Notes under the pieces: generated by a model
The model's database searches: none
What the model was told of the DNA's origin: nothing
Seen by the model: only the letters and a program-made list of their open reading frames with translations
In this document: piece by piece, positions 1-6,461 of the stretch
Numbering within the stretch: the first letter of the stretch is position 1
Layout of the letters: each line of letters starts with the position of its first letter
Made by a program: the position numbers and the translations under genes
NCBI GenBank assembly: GCA_945865625.1
Contig: CAMBFD010000013.1
Coordinates: forward strand, 1 to 34,469
DNA from: Chitinophaga pinensis
Lineage (GTDB): Bacteria; Bacteroidota; Bacteroidia; NS11-12g; UBA955
Reading direction: 5' to 3'
Length of the DNA stretch: 34,469 nucleotides

Positions 1-325
1 CATTGGTTCGAGTGGCATCGCTCCCACGAACCCTGATACCCGTATACCCGATACCATTTCCTGCGTCGGAAGTAGTCATAACATTTGGAAGTTGTTGCAA
101 GAGAATTGGAATGTCTCTTCCAGTGTTGATGGCATTAATTTCATTTTCTGAAAGGGTATTCACATTGCTGCCATTCGTTTTAGTATGATTGACAATTACA
201 ATCACATTTTCAATGGTTTTTAGGGTATCTGTTTTTGAAATTAGCAATTTGGTTTGCTGAGCTGAAACTTTAGAACAGATTAGGCAAATACAAACAACAA
301 ATGGAATGATTTTTTTGAAATTCAT
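1..325 (-). CDS. TonB-dependent outer-membrane receptor, N-terminal part (probable thiamine receptor)
   Basis: The reading frame starts at the ATG at 325-323 and runs off the left edge; 108 codons are visible. It opens with a Sec signal peptide (MNFKKIIPFVVCICL..., cleavage near SAQQ at residues 21-24). A plug-domain signature follows at about residues 60-108: a segment like DIPILLQQLPNV, then a GYTGIRVRGSDATRTN stretch, which is typical of TonB-dependent receptor plugs. The barrel lies outside the window. Substrate cannot be read from the plug. The TPP riboswitch in the leader points to thiamine or a thiamine phosphate, as reported for riboswitch-controlled receptors in Bacteroidota. No carboxypeptidase-like regulatory domain precedes the plug. 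Confidence is high for the family, moderate for the substrate. Confidence 0.88.
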   Translation of the reverse strand, partial: MNFKKIIPFVVCICLICSKVSAQQTKLLISKTDTLKTIENVIVIVNHTKTNGSNVNTLSENEINAINTGRDIPILLQQLPNVMTTSDAGNGIGYTGIRVRGSDATRTN

Positions 326-374
326 GTCTCGGTTTTTAGGTTTTACATCCGAGACGCATCAAGTAAAACTTGAT
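326..374 (-). promoter_or_regulatory. Riboswitch expression platform with hairpin abutting the start codon
   Basis: Two inverted repeats follow the aptamer. The first has arms ATCAAGT (358-364) and ACTTGAT (368-374) with a 3-nt loop. The second has arms GTCTCGG (326-332) and CCGAGAC (349-355) with a 16-nt loop, and its last base touches the ATG at 325. Neither is followed by a run of T on the minus strand, so neither looks like an intrinsic terminator. Occlusion of the translation start is the more likely mode of control. That last step is inference. Confidence 0.6.
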
Positions 375-450
375 CATTTCCCTTCGCAGGCATTATCCTG
401 AGCAGGTTAACGGGTATAATCTCAGCGCTCAATTAGAGGCACCCCGAATG
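375..450 (-). promoter_or_regulatory. TPP riboswitch aptamer (THI element)
   Basis: Read on the minus strand, this stretch holds the conserved THI-box blocks in order: CGGGGTGCC, GCTGAGAT, ACCCGTTAACCTG, GGATAATGCCTGCG and AAGGGA. An outer helix can form between CATT at the 5' end (450-447) and AATG at the 3' end (378-375). It lies wholly within the leader of the receptor gene ending at 325, and a -7 element sits just upstream, so transcription should begin at the aptamer edge. Confidence 0.96.
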
Positions 451-456
451 TGAGTA

Positions 457-464
457 CAAATGTA
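457..464 (-). promoter_or_regulatory. -7 promoter element TACATTTG for the riboswitch-receptor transcript
   Basis: This is an exact match to the Bacteroidota -7 consensus TAnnTTTG on the minus strand. The expected transcription start is near 450, the 5' edge of the TPP aptamer. A -33 TTG lies about 22 nt upstream, which is slightly long spacing. Confidence 0.7.
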
Positions 465-606
465 TCAAAATTTATACTCAAATCTGCAATTCTTTTTTGA
501 GTTGTTTTTTGAATGAAAGGTTTTCGATAACGCTGTATTCATTTTTACTGTGATGATAAAATGAAGCCAATCCATATTGTGTGGTTGATTTATGATTTGA
601 GTTCTT

Positions 607-614
607 TATTTTTG
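607..614 (+). promoter_or_regulatory. -7 promoter element TATTTTTG for the aminopeptidase gene
   Basis: An exact TAnnTTTG match with a possible -33 TTG at 585-587. The predicted start of transcription, near 619-621, lies only a few bases before the ATG at 623. The mRNA is therefore either nearly leaderless or is translated from the second ATG at 641. The remainder of 465-606 holds no gene I can support. Confidence 0.65.
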
Positions 615-622
615 TTTTCACG

Positions 623-2785
623 ATGTTTCTAAAGTCAATGTCCCTCAGAAAATATATTCTTTTATTTAGCATTTTTGGCCTTTTTCAAGTTGCTTCTGCG
701 CATGGCATTCCGAAATTGGGTGAGAAAATTGTTCGCAACCATAGTTTTTCAAATTATAAAGTGGTGAATCCCTACAAGTTGGATTTAGAATTGGATATTG
801 ATATGCAAAACCAAATGATTTACGGTTCGGTAACCTATCATTTAAAATGGAATTTTCGAGATAAAGGGAATCAAAAGAATGCTCCGAAAGTTGCTCAAAA
901 AGGAATGTTAAGCGCAATGAATGATCCTCAAGATATGGCAATATTTGATACGAAAGGACTTGTGATTGAGAAAATTGAAGGACAAAATGGTTTGGCAGAT
1001 TGGAAATTAACGCGTTCTGATAAAATTTTAGGCACTGCGTTAGAAGTGAATTTGCCTCAACATGATTCTGTGATTGTCATACACTATAGAACGTATTCAA
1101 AGCAGGAATTTGAAAAAGTGGATGAATCTTTTATTTCTGCAATTCAGTGGTTGAGCCCTGAGCAAACTTTCGATAAAAAACAGCCATTTATGTTTAGTCA
1201 ATCGCAGGCAATTTTGGCCCGTACTTGGTTGCCTTGTATGGACGCCCCTGCTGTAAAATTTACATACAATGCAAAAGTGAATTTCCCTTCAAATTTAAAT
1301 GCAGTGATGAGTGCACAGCGGTATGAAGGAATTGCTGATTTTTTGAAAGAATATCCAAATAAAACAGGTGAGTTTAAAAATTTCGGGAAACATTTATCTC
1401 GTTTTTCTGTTTTTAAAACACTCTATTTTCATCAGAGCTTGCCTATAACTTCTTATTTAATGGCCATTGCAGTTGGAGATTTTAATTTTAAGAAATTGGG
1501 AAAGCAATGTGGTGTTTATGCGGAACCTGGTTTGCTAGAAAAGGCTGCATGGGAATTTGCCGATTTGCCTAAAATGATCGATAGTGCTTCGGCACTTTAT
1601 GGAAAATATGCTTGGAAAGAATACAATGTTTTAGTGCTTCCTACAAGTTTTCCTTTTGGAGGGATGGAAAATCCTGTGGTGACATTTGCCACTCCGACAA
1701 TCATCACAGGCGATCGTAGTTTGGTGAGTTTGCTCGCCCATGAATTGGCACATAGTTGGAGTGGAAATTTGGTAACCAATGAAACTTGGGATGATTTTTG
1801 GCTCAATGAAGGGTTTACAGTGTATTTCGAAAGTAGAATCATGGAGAAACTCTATGGTAAAGATTATGCAGATATGCTCACAGTTTTGGGCCTTGGAGAA
1901 TTGCGTAAAACCATGAAAGACCTGATGGAAAATGCCCCAGCAGATACGCGTTTAAAACTTGATCTTAAGGGTAGGAACCCCGATGATGGTTTAACCGACA
2001 TTGCCTATGAAAAAGGTCGTTTTTTCTTGCTTTGGTGCGAACAGCAAATGGGAAGGAAAATGTGGGATAAATTCTTGAATCAGTATTTCAAAAAACATGC
2101 TTTTTCGACATCAAATACGGAAGTTTTTATAAAGGAACTTTTAGATTTTTATGCATCAAATTATAGCAGTGGTTGGATGGTGACTGATAATTTTTCAAAA
2201 AAGGTAAAGGAATGGATTTATGATATAGGCTTCCAAGAACCCAAAGTAAAAAGTACCTATTTACTGGCTGCTGAAGGATTGGCTAAACATTTAAACAGTT
2301 TGAATCAGCAAAATATGTCATTTGCCAAAGAGTCGGGATTGTCGCTTAATCCTGAAACTAAATTTTGGACAACCCATCATTATTTGCATTTTCTGCGAAA
2401 TTTAGACAGTTTAAGTTTTGCAAATATGCGTTATTTGGATTCTGTGTTTCATTTTTCACTGATAATGAATAGTGAAATCGCATTCGATTGGTGTATGCTG
2501 AGTATTAAGTCTGCCTATTTACCGGCTTATGGATTCATAGATCAATTTCTAAACCGTGTGGGTCGTAGAAAATTTGTGTATCCTATTTATGAAAAATTGA
2601 TACAAGTCAGTCAATTAAAAGCAAAAGCATTGAAGAACATAAACAACCAGGATTCATTCACTTTGGAGCAATTGCCAGAATTTAAGTTGGCGCTTGATGC
2701 TTATGAAAAAGCGAATTCGGGGTATCATAGTGTTACGCGCACATCAATTGATGAACTATTTCATTTTGACGAATGGAAAAAGTAG
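623..2785 (+). CDS. M1 family metallo-aminopeptidase, exported
   Basis: Zinc aminopeptidase that removes N-terminal residues from peptides, probably in the periplasm or at the cell surface. A signal peptide covers roughly residues 1-26 (ends VASA, then HGIP). The M1 signatures are all visible: the GGMEN exopeptidase motif at 346-350, HELAH at 373-377 and the third zinc ligand Glu396 in LNEGF, giving HEXXH-X18-E. After the catalytic domain the chain continues into a helical region like the leukotriene A4 hydrolase-type C-domain. At 720 aa it is a normal length for the LTA4H-like branch. A second ATG at 641 (MSLRKY...) gives an equally good signal peptide and a leader of normal length, so the true start may be there. 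Its last 13 bases overlap the next gene, which suggests a two-gene operon. Confidence 0.93.
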   Translation: MFLKSMSLRKYILLFSIFGLFQVASAHGIPKLGEKIVRNHSFSNYKVVNPYKLDLELDIDMQNQMIYGSVTYHLKWNFRDKGNQKNAPKVAQKGMLSAMNDPQDMAIFDTKGLVIEKIEGQNGLADWKLTRSDKILGTALEVNLPQHDSVIVIHYRTYSKQEFEKVDESFISAIQWLSPEQTFDKKQPFMFSQSQAILARTWLPCMDAPAVKFTYNAKVNFPSNLNAVMSAQRYEGIADFLKEYPNKTGEFKNFGKHLSRFSVFKTLYFHQSLPITSYLMAIAVGDFNFKKLGKQCGVYAEPGLLEKAAWEFADLPKMIDSASALYGKYAWKEYNVLVLPTSFPFGGMENPVVTFATPTIITGDRSLVSLLAHELAHSWSGNLVTNETWDDFWLNEGFTVYFESRIMEKLYGKDYADMLTVLGLGELRKTMKDLMENAPADTRLKLDLKGRNPDDGLTDIAYEKGRFFLLWCEQQMGRKMWDKFLNQYFKKHAFSTSNTEVFIKELLDFYASNYSSGWMVTDNFSKKVKEWIYDIGFQEPKVKSTYLLAAEGLAKHLNSLNQQNMSFAKESGLSLNPETKFWTTHHYLHFLRNLDSLSFANMRYLDSVFHFSLIMNSEIAFDWCMLSIKSAYLPAYGFIDQFLNRVGRRKFVYPIYEKLIQVSQLKAKALKNINNQDSFTLEQLPEFKLALDAYEKANSGYHSVTRTSIDELFHFDEWKK

Positions 2786-3696
2786 AATTTACTCATTTTG
2801 ATCTGTCGTTAGATCGAAAGATTCATTTTGAACATGCCAAATTACAGTCCTTAAGTTTTAAGGATTTTGGAGATAAGGAAGTGTTCATTCAGCGCGATGA
2901 TTTAATTCACCCAATAATTTCTGGAAATAAGTGGAGAAAACTCGAGGGTTGGGTGAGGTATGCGCGTGAAAATGGGTTTCATACCTTGGTCACATTTGGC
3001 GGTGCGTTCAGCAATCATTTGGTAGCAACTGCCGCTGCTGGGTATCAACTTGGTTTTAAAACCATTGGATTGCTTCGGGCCGATGAACACATTGAAAATC
3101 ATTATTTGAACATTGCCAAATCTTACGGAATGCAAGTGGTTGGGGTTTCCCGTGAACAATATCGTGAGAAGACGGAATTGTTCAATGAATATTCTTCTTT
3201 TGAGGGACATTTGGTGATTCCTGAGGGTGGGCAAGGGGAACTTGCTTTTGAAGGTTTCGAATCTTTGATTGCTTCCTTTGATCAACCCATAGATGTTATT
3301 GTTCATGCGAGCGCCACGGCAACCACGGCGGTTGGATTGGCCTTAGCCATTCAAGAATTAAACTTAAACATTCGGATTAAAGCCATTTTAGTCTTGAAAA
3401 ATTTACAATCCCAAATTGATTATGCTCGAGCGTATGGAGTAGAAGATATGATTGATTTTGTGGATGGATTTCACTTTGGTGGTTATGCCAAGGTGACACC
3501 AGATTTACTCAGATTTAATGACCATTTTTCAGACGATACGCAAATCTTGATAGATCCTGTTTATACGGCAAAGGCTTTGTGGGCTTTGCGTGAAATGATT
3601 CATTGCAATGAAATTGATGGAAAAATTGCTTTTTTACATACCGGTGGCATGTTGGGTCGTTTTTCTGATAAATTTCAGAATATACAGAAGCGTTAA
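2773..3696 (+). CDS. PLP-dependent D-cysteine desulfhydrase / ACC deaminase family enzyme
   Basis: Fold-type II PLP enzyme of 307 aa, the usual size for this family. The chain begins with a substrate-entry segment (RDDLIHP at 41-47). The Schiff-base lysine is Lys53 in SGNKWRKL, and the PLP-binding SNH triad is at 80-82 after TFGGAF. A glycine-rich phosphate-binding stretch follows the middle of the chain, and HTGG is near the C-terminus. Members convert D-cysteine to pyruvate, H2S and ammonia, or 1-aminocyclopropane-1-carboxylate to 2-oxobutyrate; sequence alone does not decide between them. No signal peptide is visible, so it should be cytoplasmic. It starts inside the 3' end of the aminopeptidase gene (13-bp overlap), so co-translation is likely. 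It ends 1 bp from the stop of the convergent DUF1573 gene, with no terminator visible. Confidence 0.88.
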   Translation: MEKVEFTHFDLSLDRKIHFEHAKLQSLSFKDFGDKEVFIQRDDLIHPIISGNKWRKLEGWVRYARENGFHTLVTFGGAFSNHLVATAAAGYQLGFKTIGLLRADEHIENHYLNIAKSYGMQVVGVSREQYREKTELFNEYSSFEGHLVIPEGGQGELAFEGFESLIASFDQPIDVIVHASATATTAVGLALAIQELNLNIRIKAILVLKNLQSQIDYARAYGVEDMIDFVDGFHFGGYAKVTPDLLRFNDHFSDDTQILIDPVYTAKALWALREMIHCNEIDGKIAFLHTGGMLGRFSDKFQNIQKR

Positions 3697-3697
3697 A

Positions 3698-4153
3698 CTA
3701 TTTGCCGGCGGGAATCATAGGATCCACAGTGCCTGTAAGAATTAAATGTGTTTTTTGACCATTGGTAAAAAATACATCAACATGTTTTCGAAAATACCCA
3801 AAGGTGTTGGCAGTTTTGTAAGAAGCTGAAATCCAGCCGGTATCATTTGGTTTGATTTCATTTTTTGAATAGTCAGATGCGGTGCAGCTACAACCCACCT
3901 CGACACGGTCAATTTTTATAGTTTGCTGAGTTTGATTGACGAAGGTGTATTTTGTGTTTGCGGGTGGACCGCTGGGTACCATTTTGAAGTCGTGAATGTG
4001 CTCATTCCAAAGAATGGTATCAATTGTTGCCTTTTTTGCCTCAGGTTTAGCCATATTCGCTTGTGCATTGAATGCAGTCGCTGGACTTTTACACTGCATG
4101 AAGAAAAACGTCCCTCCGAATAAAAACATCAAATATGAAATTTTCGTTTTCAT
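3698..4153 (-). CDS. DUF1573 domain protein, possible lipoprotein
   Basis: 151 aa. The N-terminus is hydrophobic and ends in FFFMQC, so Cys21 could be lipidated, although MQC is a loose lipobox. The DUF1573 domain (an immunoglobulin-like beta-sandwich) spans about residues 45-145. It shows the family signatures: an HDF start motif at 54-56, the pair Cys88-Ser-Cys90 in EVGCSCTASDY, and a C-terminal ILTGTVDP strand. Function is unknown for the family. This is the last gene of a three-gene unit starting at 5405; it overlaps the preceding DUF1573 gene by ATGA, which suggests translational coupling. The Cys-x-Cys pair is kept, but the following TTP seen in the other two paralogues (5469-6340) is replaced. 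Confidence 0.85.
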   Translation of the reverse strand: MKTKISYLMFLFGGTFFFMQCKSPATAFNAQANMAKPEAKKATIDTILWNEHIHDFKMVPSGPPANTKYTFVNQTQQTIKIDRVEVGCSCTASDYSKNEIKPNDTGWISASYKTANTFGYFRKHVDVFFTNGQKTHLILTGTVDPMIPAGK

Positions 4154-4650
4154 TTTTTATCGGTTGTATTTTGAAGGATTTCGGTGTTGTGTACACGAAT
4201 TTGTTTTTTCTGATAGATGATTGGTTTTTGCCCTGCGCGCACAATATTGCGCACAATGGAGATGTTTCCTTCTATAAGTAGTTCCAAGCTTGTATCGTTA
4301 TAGTCAACAATACTTCTTTTAAAATACGGCCCCGGAGGGGTGTTTTGTGACATAAAGAAGAGGGTAATGGAATCGGTGCTATGAGGTTTGACACCTTTTT
4401 CAGGGAAAACAAAGTGTGTACATTGGCAATCTGGTGCCACTTGAGAGATGTAAACAGTATCTGAGGAGTTGTTTTCAAAGTAAAAGACTGCCTCAACAAT
4501 ATCACCGATATTGCAATTTTGAGTTATTTTATTAGATCCAATAACACGGAGTGCACCGCGATTATTGTTATTCAATTCACCTATAAGCTGGGCTTTGCTT
4601 TGAGTGGAAAGCAAACTGATTATCATAAAGATGAATGTTCTAAGACGCAT
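4150..4650 (-). CDS. Divergent DUF1573-like exported protein
   Basis: 166 aa with a signal peptide ending around SKA-Q at residues 18-21. The body resembles DUF1573: a strand with EAVFYFENNS, then VAPDCQCTHF with Cys75 and Cys77 in the family's Cys-x-Cys position, and a final LLIEGNISIV strand. It is the most divergent of the four paralogues, with an extra Cys46 and a longer C-terminal tail rich in Lys and Gln. It starts 2 bp after the SIMPL gene and overlaps the next gene by 4 bp, so it is the middle gene of a compact operon. No known function; assignment to DUF1573 rests on motif order and neighbourhood. Confidence 0.72.
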   Translation of the reverse strand: MRLRTFIFMIISLLSTQSKAQLIGELNNNNRGALRVIGSNKITQNCNIGDIVEAVFYFENNSSDTVYISQVAPDCQCTHFVFPEKGVKPHSTDSITLFFMSQNTPPGPYFKRSIVDYNDTSLELLIEGNISIVRNIVRAGQKPIIYQKKQIRVHNTEILQNTTDKK

Positions 4651-4652
4651 AG

Positions 4653-5405
4653 TTAGTTGATTCCAAATTCTAATTTCACAGTGATAGACGCTTTTTTGTT
4701 TCTATCTGTTGTATTGTAAACCCCGCCCCAAGAATATTCTTCACTGGTATTTTTCCCGGTGATTTGAAATACGCCCATGGTTGCATTTTTTAATGTACCC
4801 AAATGAGAATTGCCTTTTCCTGCAATGTTTTTTGCCCTTGTTGTTGCGTTTTCTGTTGCATTTGCAATGAGTTCAATTTTTAAGTCTTCTAATTTTGTAT
4901 AGTAGTAGCGTGGTTCGAAAGAATTGATGTCAACACCGCTTTCTAAGAGTTCAGTAATTTCTCTTGAAGTTTTTTCGATGATATTGAGGGATTTTGATTC
5001 GATTTCGAATTTTTGAGTTAATTCATACCCGGCAAATTGAGAATATTCGTTGTATTCTCCGTTTGCGCTGTAATGTTTTTCGGATTTAGTGAGTTCCTCA
5101 ACATTGATTGCGGTGAAAACAATTTCATTTTCTTTGATTCCTTTTGATAGCAAGTATTGCTTGATTTTATTCGCATCGGTTTTGAGAGCATCAAATGCTT
5201 CTTTGCGGTTCATGGAAGTTGTTTTAAATTTTGCACTCCATAGCACTAAGTCAGATGAAAATTCTTTTTCTGAAAGACCAGTGGTAGAAATGGTTTCTTC
5301 AGATACAAATTTGTATTTATAAGCACTTCCCAATATTGTTGCTGCAAGAATAATTGACAAGGCAATGAGAGATGTAGCAATGAGTGATAATTTTTTTTCT
5401 TCCAT
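4653..5405 (-). CDS. SIMPL domain (DUF541) protein with N-terminal membrane anchor
   Basis: 250 aa. A single hydrophobic segment at about residues 8-28 (SLIATSLIALSIILAATILG) anchors or exports the protein. The rest matches the SIMPL/DUF541 family: an early strand with VSEETISTTG, an amphipathic helix with DALKTDANKIKQYL, a GYELTQKFEIES strand, the RAKNIAGKGNSHLG helix-turn and a closing ASITVKLEF strand. Family members form oligomeric periplasmic shells or act in the cell envelope; no reaction is known. First gene of a three-gene unit with two DUF1573 proteins. A TATATTCG -7-like element lies 17 bp upstream, after a terminator that separates it from the preceding DUF1573 pair. Confidence 0.86.
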   Translation of the reverse strand: MEEKKLSLIATSLIALSIILAATILGSAYKYKFVSEETISTTGLSEKEFSSDLVLWSAKFKTTSMNRKEAFDALKTDANKIKQYLLSKGIKENEIVFTAINVEELTKSEKHYSANGEYNEYSQFAGYELTQKFEIESKSLNIIEKTSREITELLESGVDINSFEPRYYYTKLEDLKIELIANATENATTRAKNIAGKGNSHLGTLKNATMGVFQITGKNTSEEYSWGGVYNTTDRNKKASITVKLEFGIN

Positions 5406-5422
5406 AAGTATTTATATTTATT

Positions 5423-5430
5423 CGAATATA
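5423..5430 (-). promoter_or_regulatory. -7-like element TATATTCG for the SIMPL-DUF1573 unit
   Basis: One mismatch from TAnnTTTG, 17 bp upstream of the ATG at 5405 on the minus strand. It lies immediately downstream of the terminator at 5432-5461, as expected for a new transcription unit. The same octamer precedes thyA at 17045. Confidence 0.45.
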
Positions 5431-5431
5431 A

Positions 5432-5461
5432 AAAAAGGGCCCTTAATTTGGCCCCTTTTAT
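5432..5461 (-). terminator. Intrinsic terminator after the DUF1573 pair
   Basis: On the minus strand: AAAAGGGGCC, a short loop AAATTAA, then GGCCCTTTT followed by more T. The GC stem has one bulged G. It lies 8 bp after the stop codon of the gene ending at 5469. Confidence 0.8.
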
Positions 5462-5468
5462 AAGATAA

Positions 5469-5912
5469 TTATTTTATAATAATGGGTGAAATTGGTTTTT
5501 CTGGTTCTTTTACAACATTTCCAGAGATCGTTAAAGTTACATCTCCACCATTTCCTTTTACGAAAATGTTTTTGTTAAAAGTTCCAGGACGTCCATTTGA
5601 ATTGTATTCAGCAGTGATAACCGCAGATTGACCTGGCGCAAGAGCTTCACGTGGCCATTTTGGTGTTGTGCAACCACAACTGGCTGTTACATTTGTTAAA
5701 ATCAGAGGATCTGTACCAATATTTGTAAATTTGAAATCGTAAGTTGCAATTTGACCTTCAATTACATTTCCAAAGCTATGTGTAGTGGTTTCGAATTTAA
5801 TAGCAGCATTACTTTTCACGTCGGTTTGCTCGGTTGAAGGTTTAATTTCAACTTGGGCACTTACGATTGAACTCATAGCCACAGATGCTAATAAAAATAC
5901 GATTTTTTTCAT
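5469..5912 (-). CDS. DUF1573 domain exported protein
   Basis: 147 aa: a signal peptide of about 19 residues (MKKIVFLLAS..., cleavage after VSA), then one DUF1573 domain at about 36-135. The markers are clear: HSFGNVIEG at 45-53, a YDFKFTNIG strand, ASCGCTTPKW with Cys79 and Cys81, a GRPGTFNK turn and a final LTISGNVV strand. Its C-terminal tail is short and rich in Pro and Lys. It is closely similar in layout to the gene just upstream (5918-6340), with 5 bp between them, so a tandem duplication in one operon is likely. Role unknown; the conserved Cys-Gly-Cys suggests redox or metal chemistry, but that is inference. Confidence 0.9.
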   Translation of the reverse strand: MKKIVFLLASVAMSSIVSAQVEIKPSTEQTDVKSNAAIKFETTTHSFGNVIEGQIATYDFKFTNIGTDPLILTNVTASCGCTTPKWPREALAPGQSAVITAEYNSNGRPGTFNKNIFVKGNGGDVTLTISGNVVKEPEKPISPIIIK

Positions 5913-5917
5913 ATTTG

Positions 5918-6340
5918 TTATTTTTTAAGTTCTGGTGTTTTTGGCATTTCAGGCTCAGTAGCAACTGTGCCGCTGATTGCTAAATCCGTGGTACTTCCAT
6001 TGTCGAAAGTTACTTTAACAGATTTAGAAAAATAACCTGGGCGGCCTTCAGTACCATAACTTGCTTTAACTTCACCTGATTCACCTGGCATAATTGGAGT
6101 TTTTGTCCAAGTTGGTGTTGTGCAACCGCAAGAAGGATGAGCGTCTGTGATTACAACTGGTGCGCTGGTGTTGTTTTTAAATTTGAATGTTACTTCAGCG
6201 GAAGGACCCATTTTAATAGAACCAAAATCATGAGATTTGTTTGTCCATTTGATAGGGTCTTCTGTTTGTACATCTTTTTGAGCATAAGTTGTTGTTACGA
6301 AAGCCAAGGATAGGGCTAATAAGGTTAACATCTTTTTCAT
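5918..6340 (-). CDS. DUF1573 domain exported protein
   Basis: 140 aa: a signal peptide of about 20 residues (ends TTYA-Q), then one DUF1573 domain. HDFGSIKMG is at 37-45, VTFKFKNNT follows, SCGCTTPTW carries Cys71 and Cys73, GRPGYFSK forms a turn, and a LAISGTVA strand closes the domain. The tail is EPEMPKTPELKK. It is the first gene of a two-gene unit with its near twin at 5469-5912. The -7 element TATTTTTG at 6391-6398 gives a leader of about 45 nt. The promoter overlaps the 3' arm of the infB terminator. Confidence 0.9.
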   Translation of the reverse strand: MKKMLTLLALSLAFVTTTYAQKDVQTEDPIKWTNKSHDFGSIKMGPSAEVTFKFKNNTSAPVVITDAHPSCGCTTPTWTKTPIMPGESGEVKASYGTEGRPGYFSKSVKVTFDNGSTTDLAISGTVATEPEMPKTPELKK

Positions 6341-6390
6341 ATCGTTCTATATTATATAATATTCTAATTTTGATTATTCAACTTTTGTGC

Positions 6391-6398
6391 CAAAAATA
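6391..6398 (-). promoter_or_regulatory. -7 promoter element TATTTTTG for the DUF1573 pair
   Basis: An exact TAnnTTTG match on the minus strand, 50 bp before the ATG at 6340. It lies within the distal arm of the long inverted repeat that follows infB. Confidence 0.6.
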
Positions 6399-6446
6399 GA
6401 AATATTGGAATTCTTTTTAACAGAGAATCGTCATATTTCTATTTTT
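6392..6446 (-). terminator. Long inverted repeat downstream of infB, probable terminator
   Basis: Perfect 14-bp arms AAAAATAGAAATAT (6392-6405) and ATATTTCTATTTTT (6433-6446) flank a 27-nt loop. The loop can form a further 5-bp helix (ATTCT 6410-6414 with AGAAT 6424-6428). The T-rich distal arm on the minus strand lies 15-70 bp after the infB stop codon. An 11-bp direct repeat TTTTTAACAGA (6414-6424 and 6442-6452) runs through the same stretch. The stem is AT-rich, so it may also serve as a 3' mRNA end stabiliser. Confidence 0.6.
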
Positions 6447-6461
6447 AACAGACAAAGGGAA

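Noticed and set aside
478-672. 64-aa minus-strand reading frame in the gap before the aminopeptidase
   Set aside because: It begins inside the aminopeptidase gene, is Lys/Asn-rich as expected from AT-rich DNA, has no recognisable motif and lies over the aminopeptidase promoter.
2902-3306. 134-aa frame antisense to the PLP enzyme gene
   Set aside because: The plus strand encodes a complete, motif-rich enzyme; the antisense product has no signal, motif or promoter.
3698-6340. DUF1573 genes as fragments of one broken gene
   Set aside because: Each has its own signal peptide or lipobox, a full domain and its own stop.
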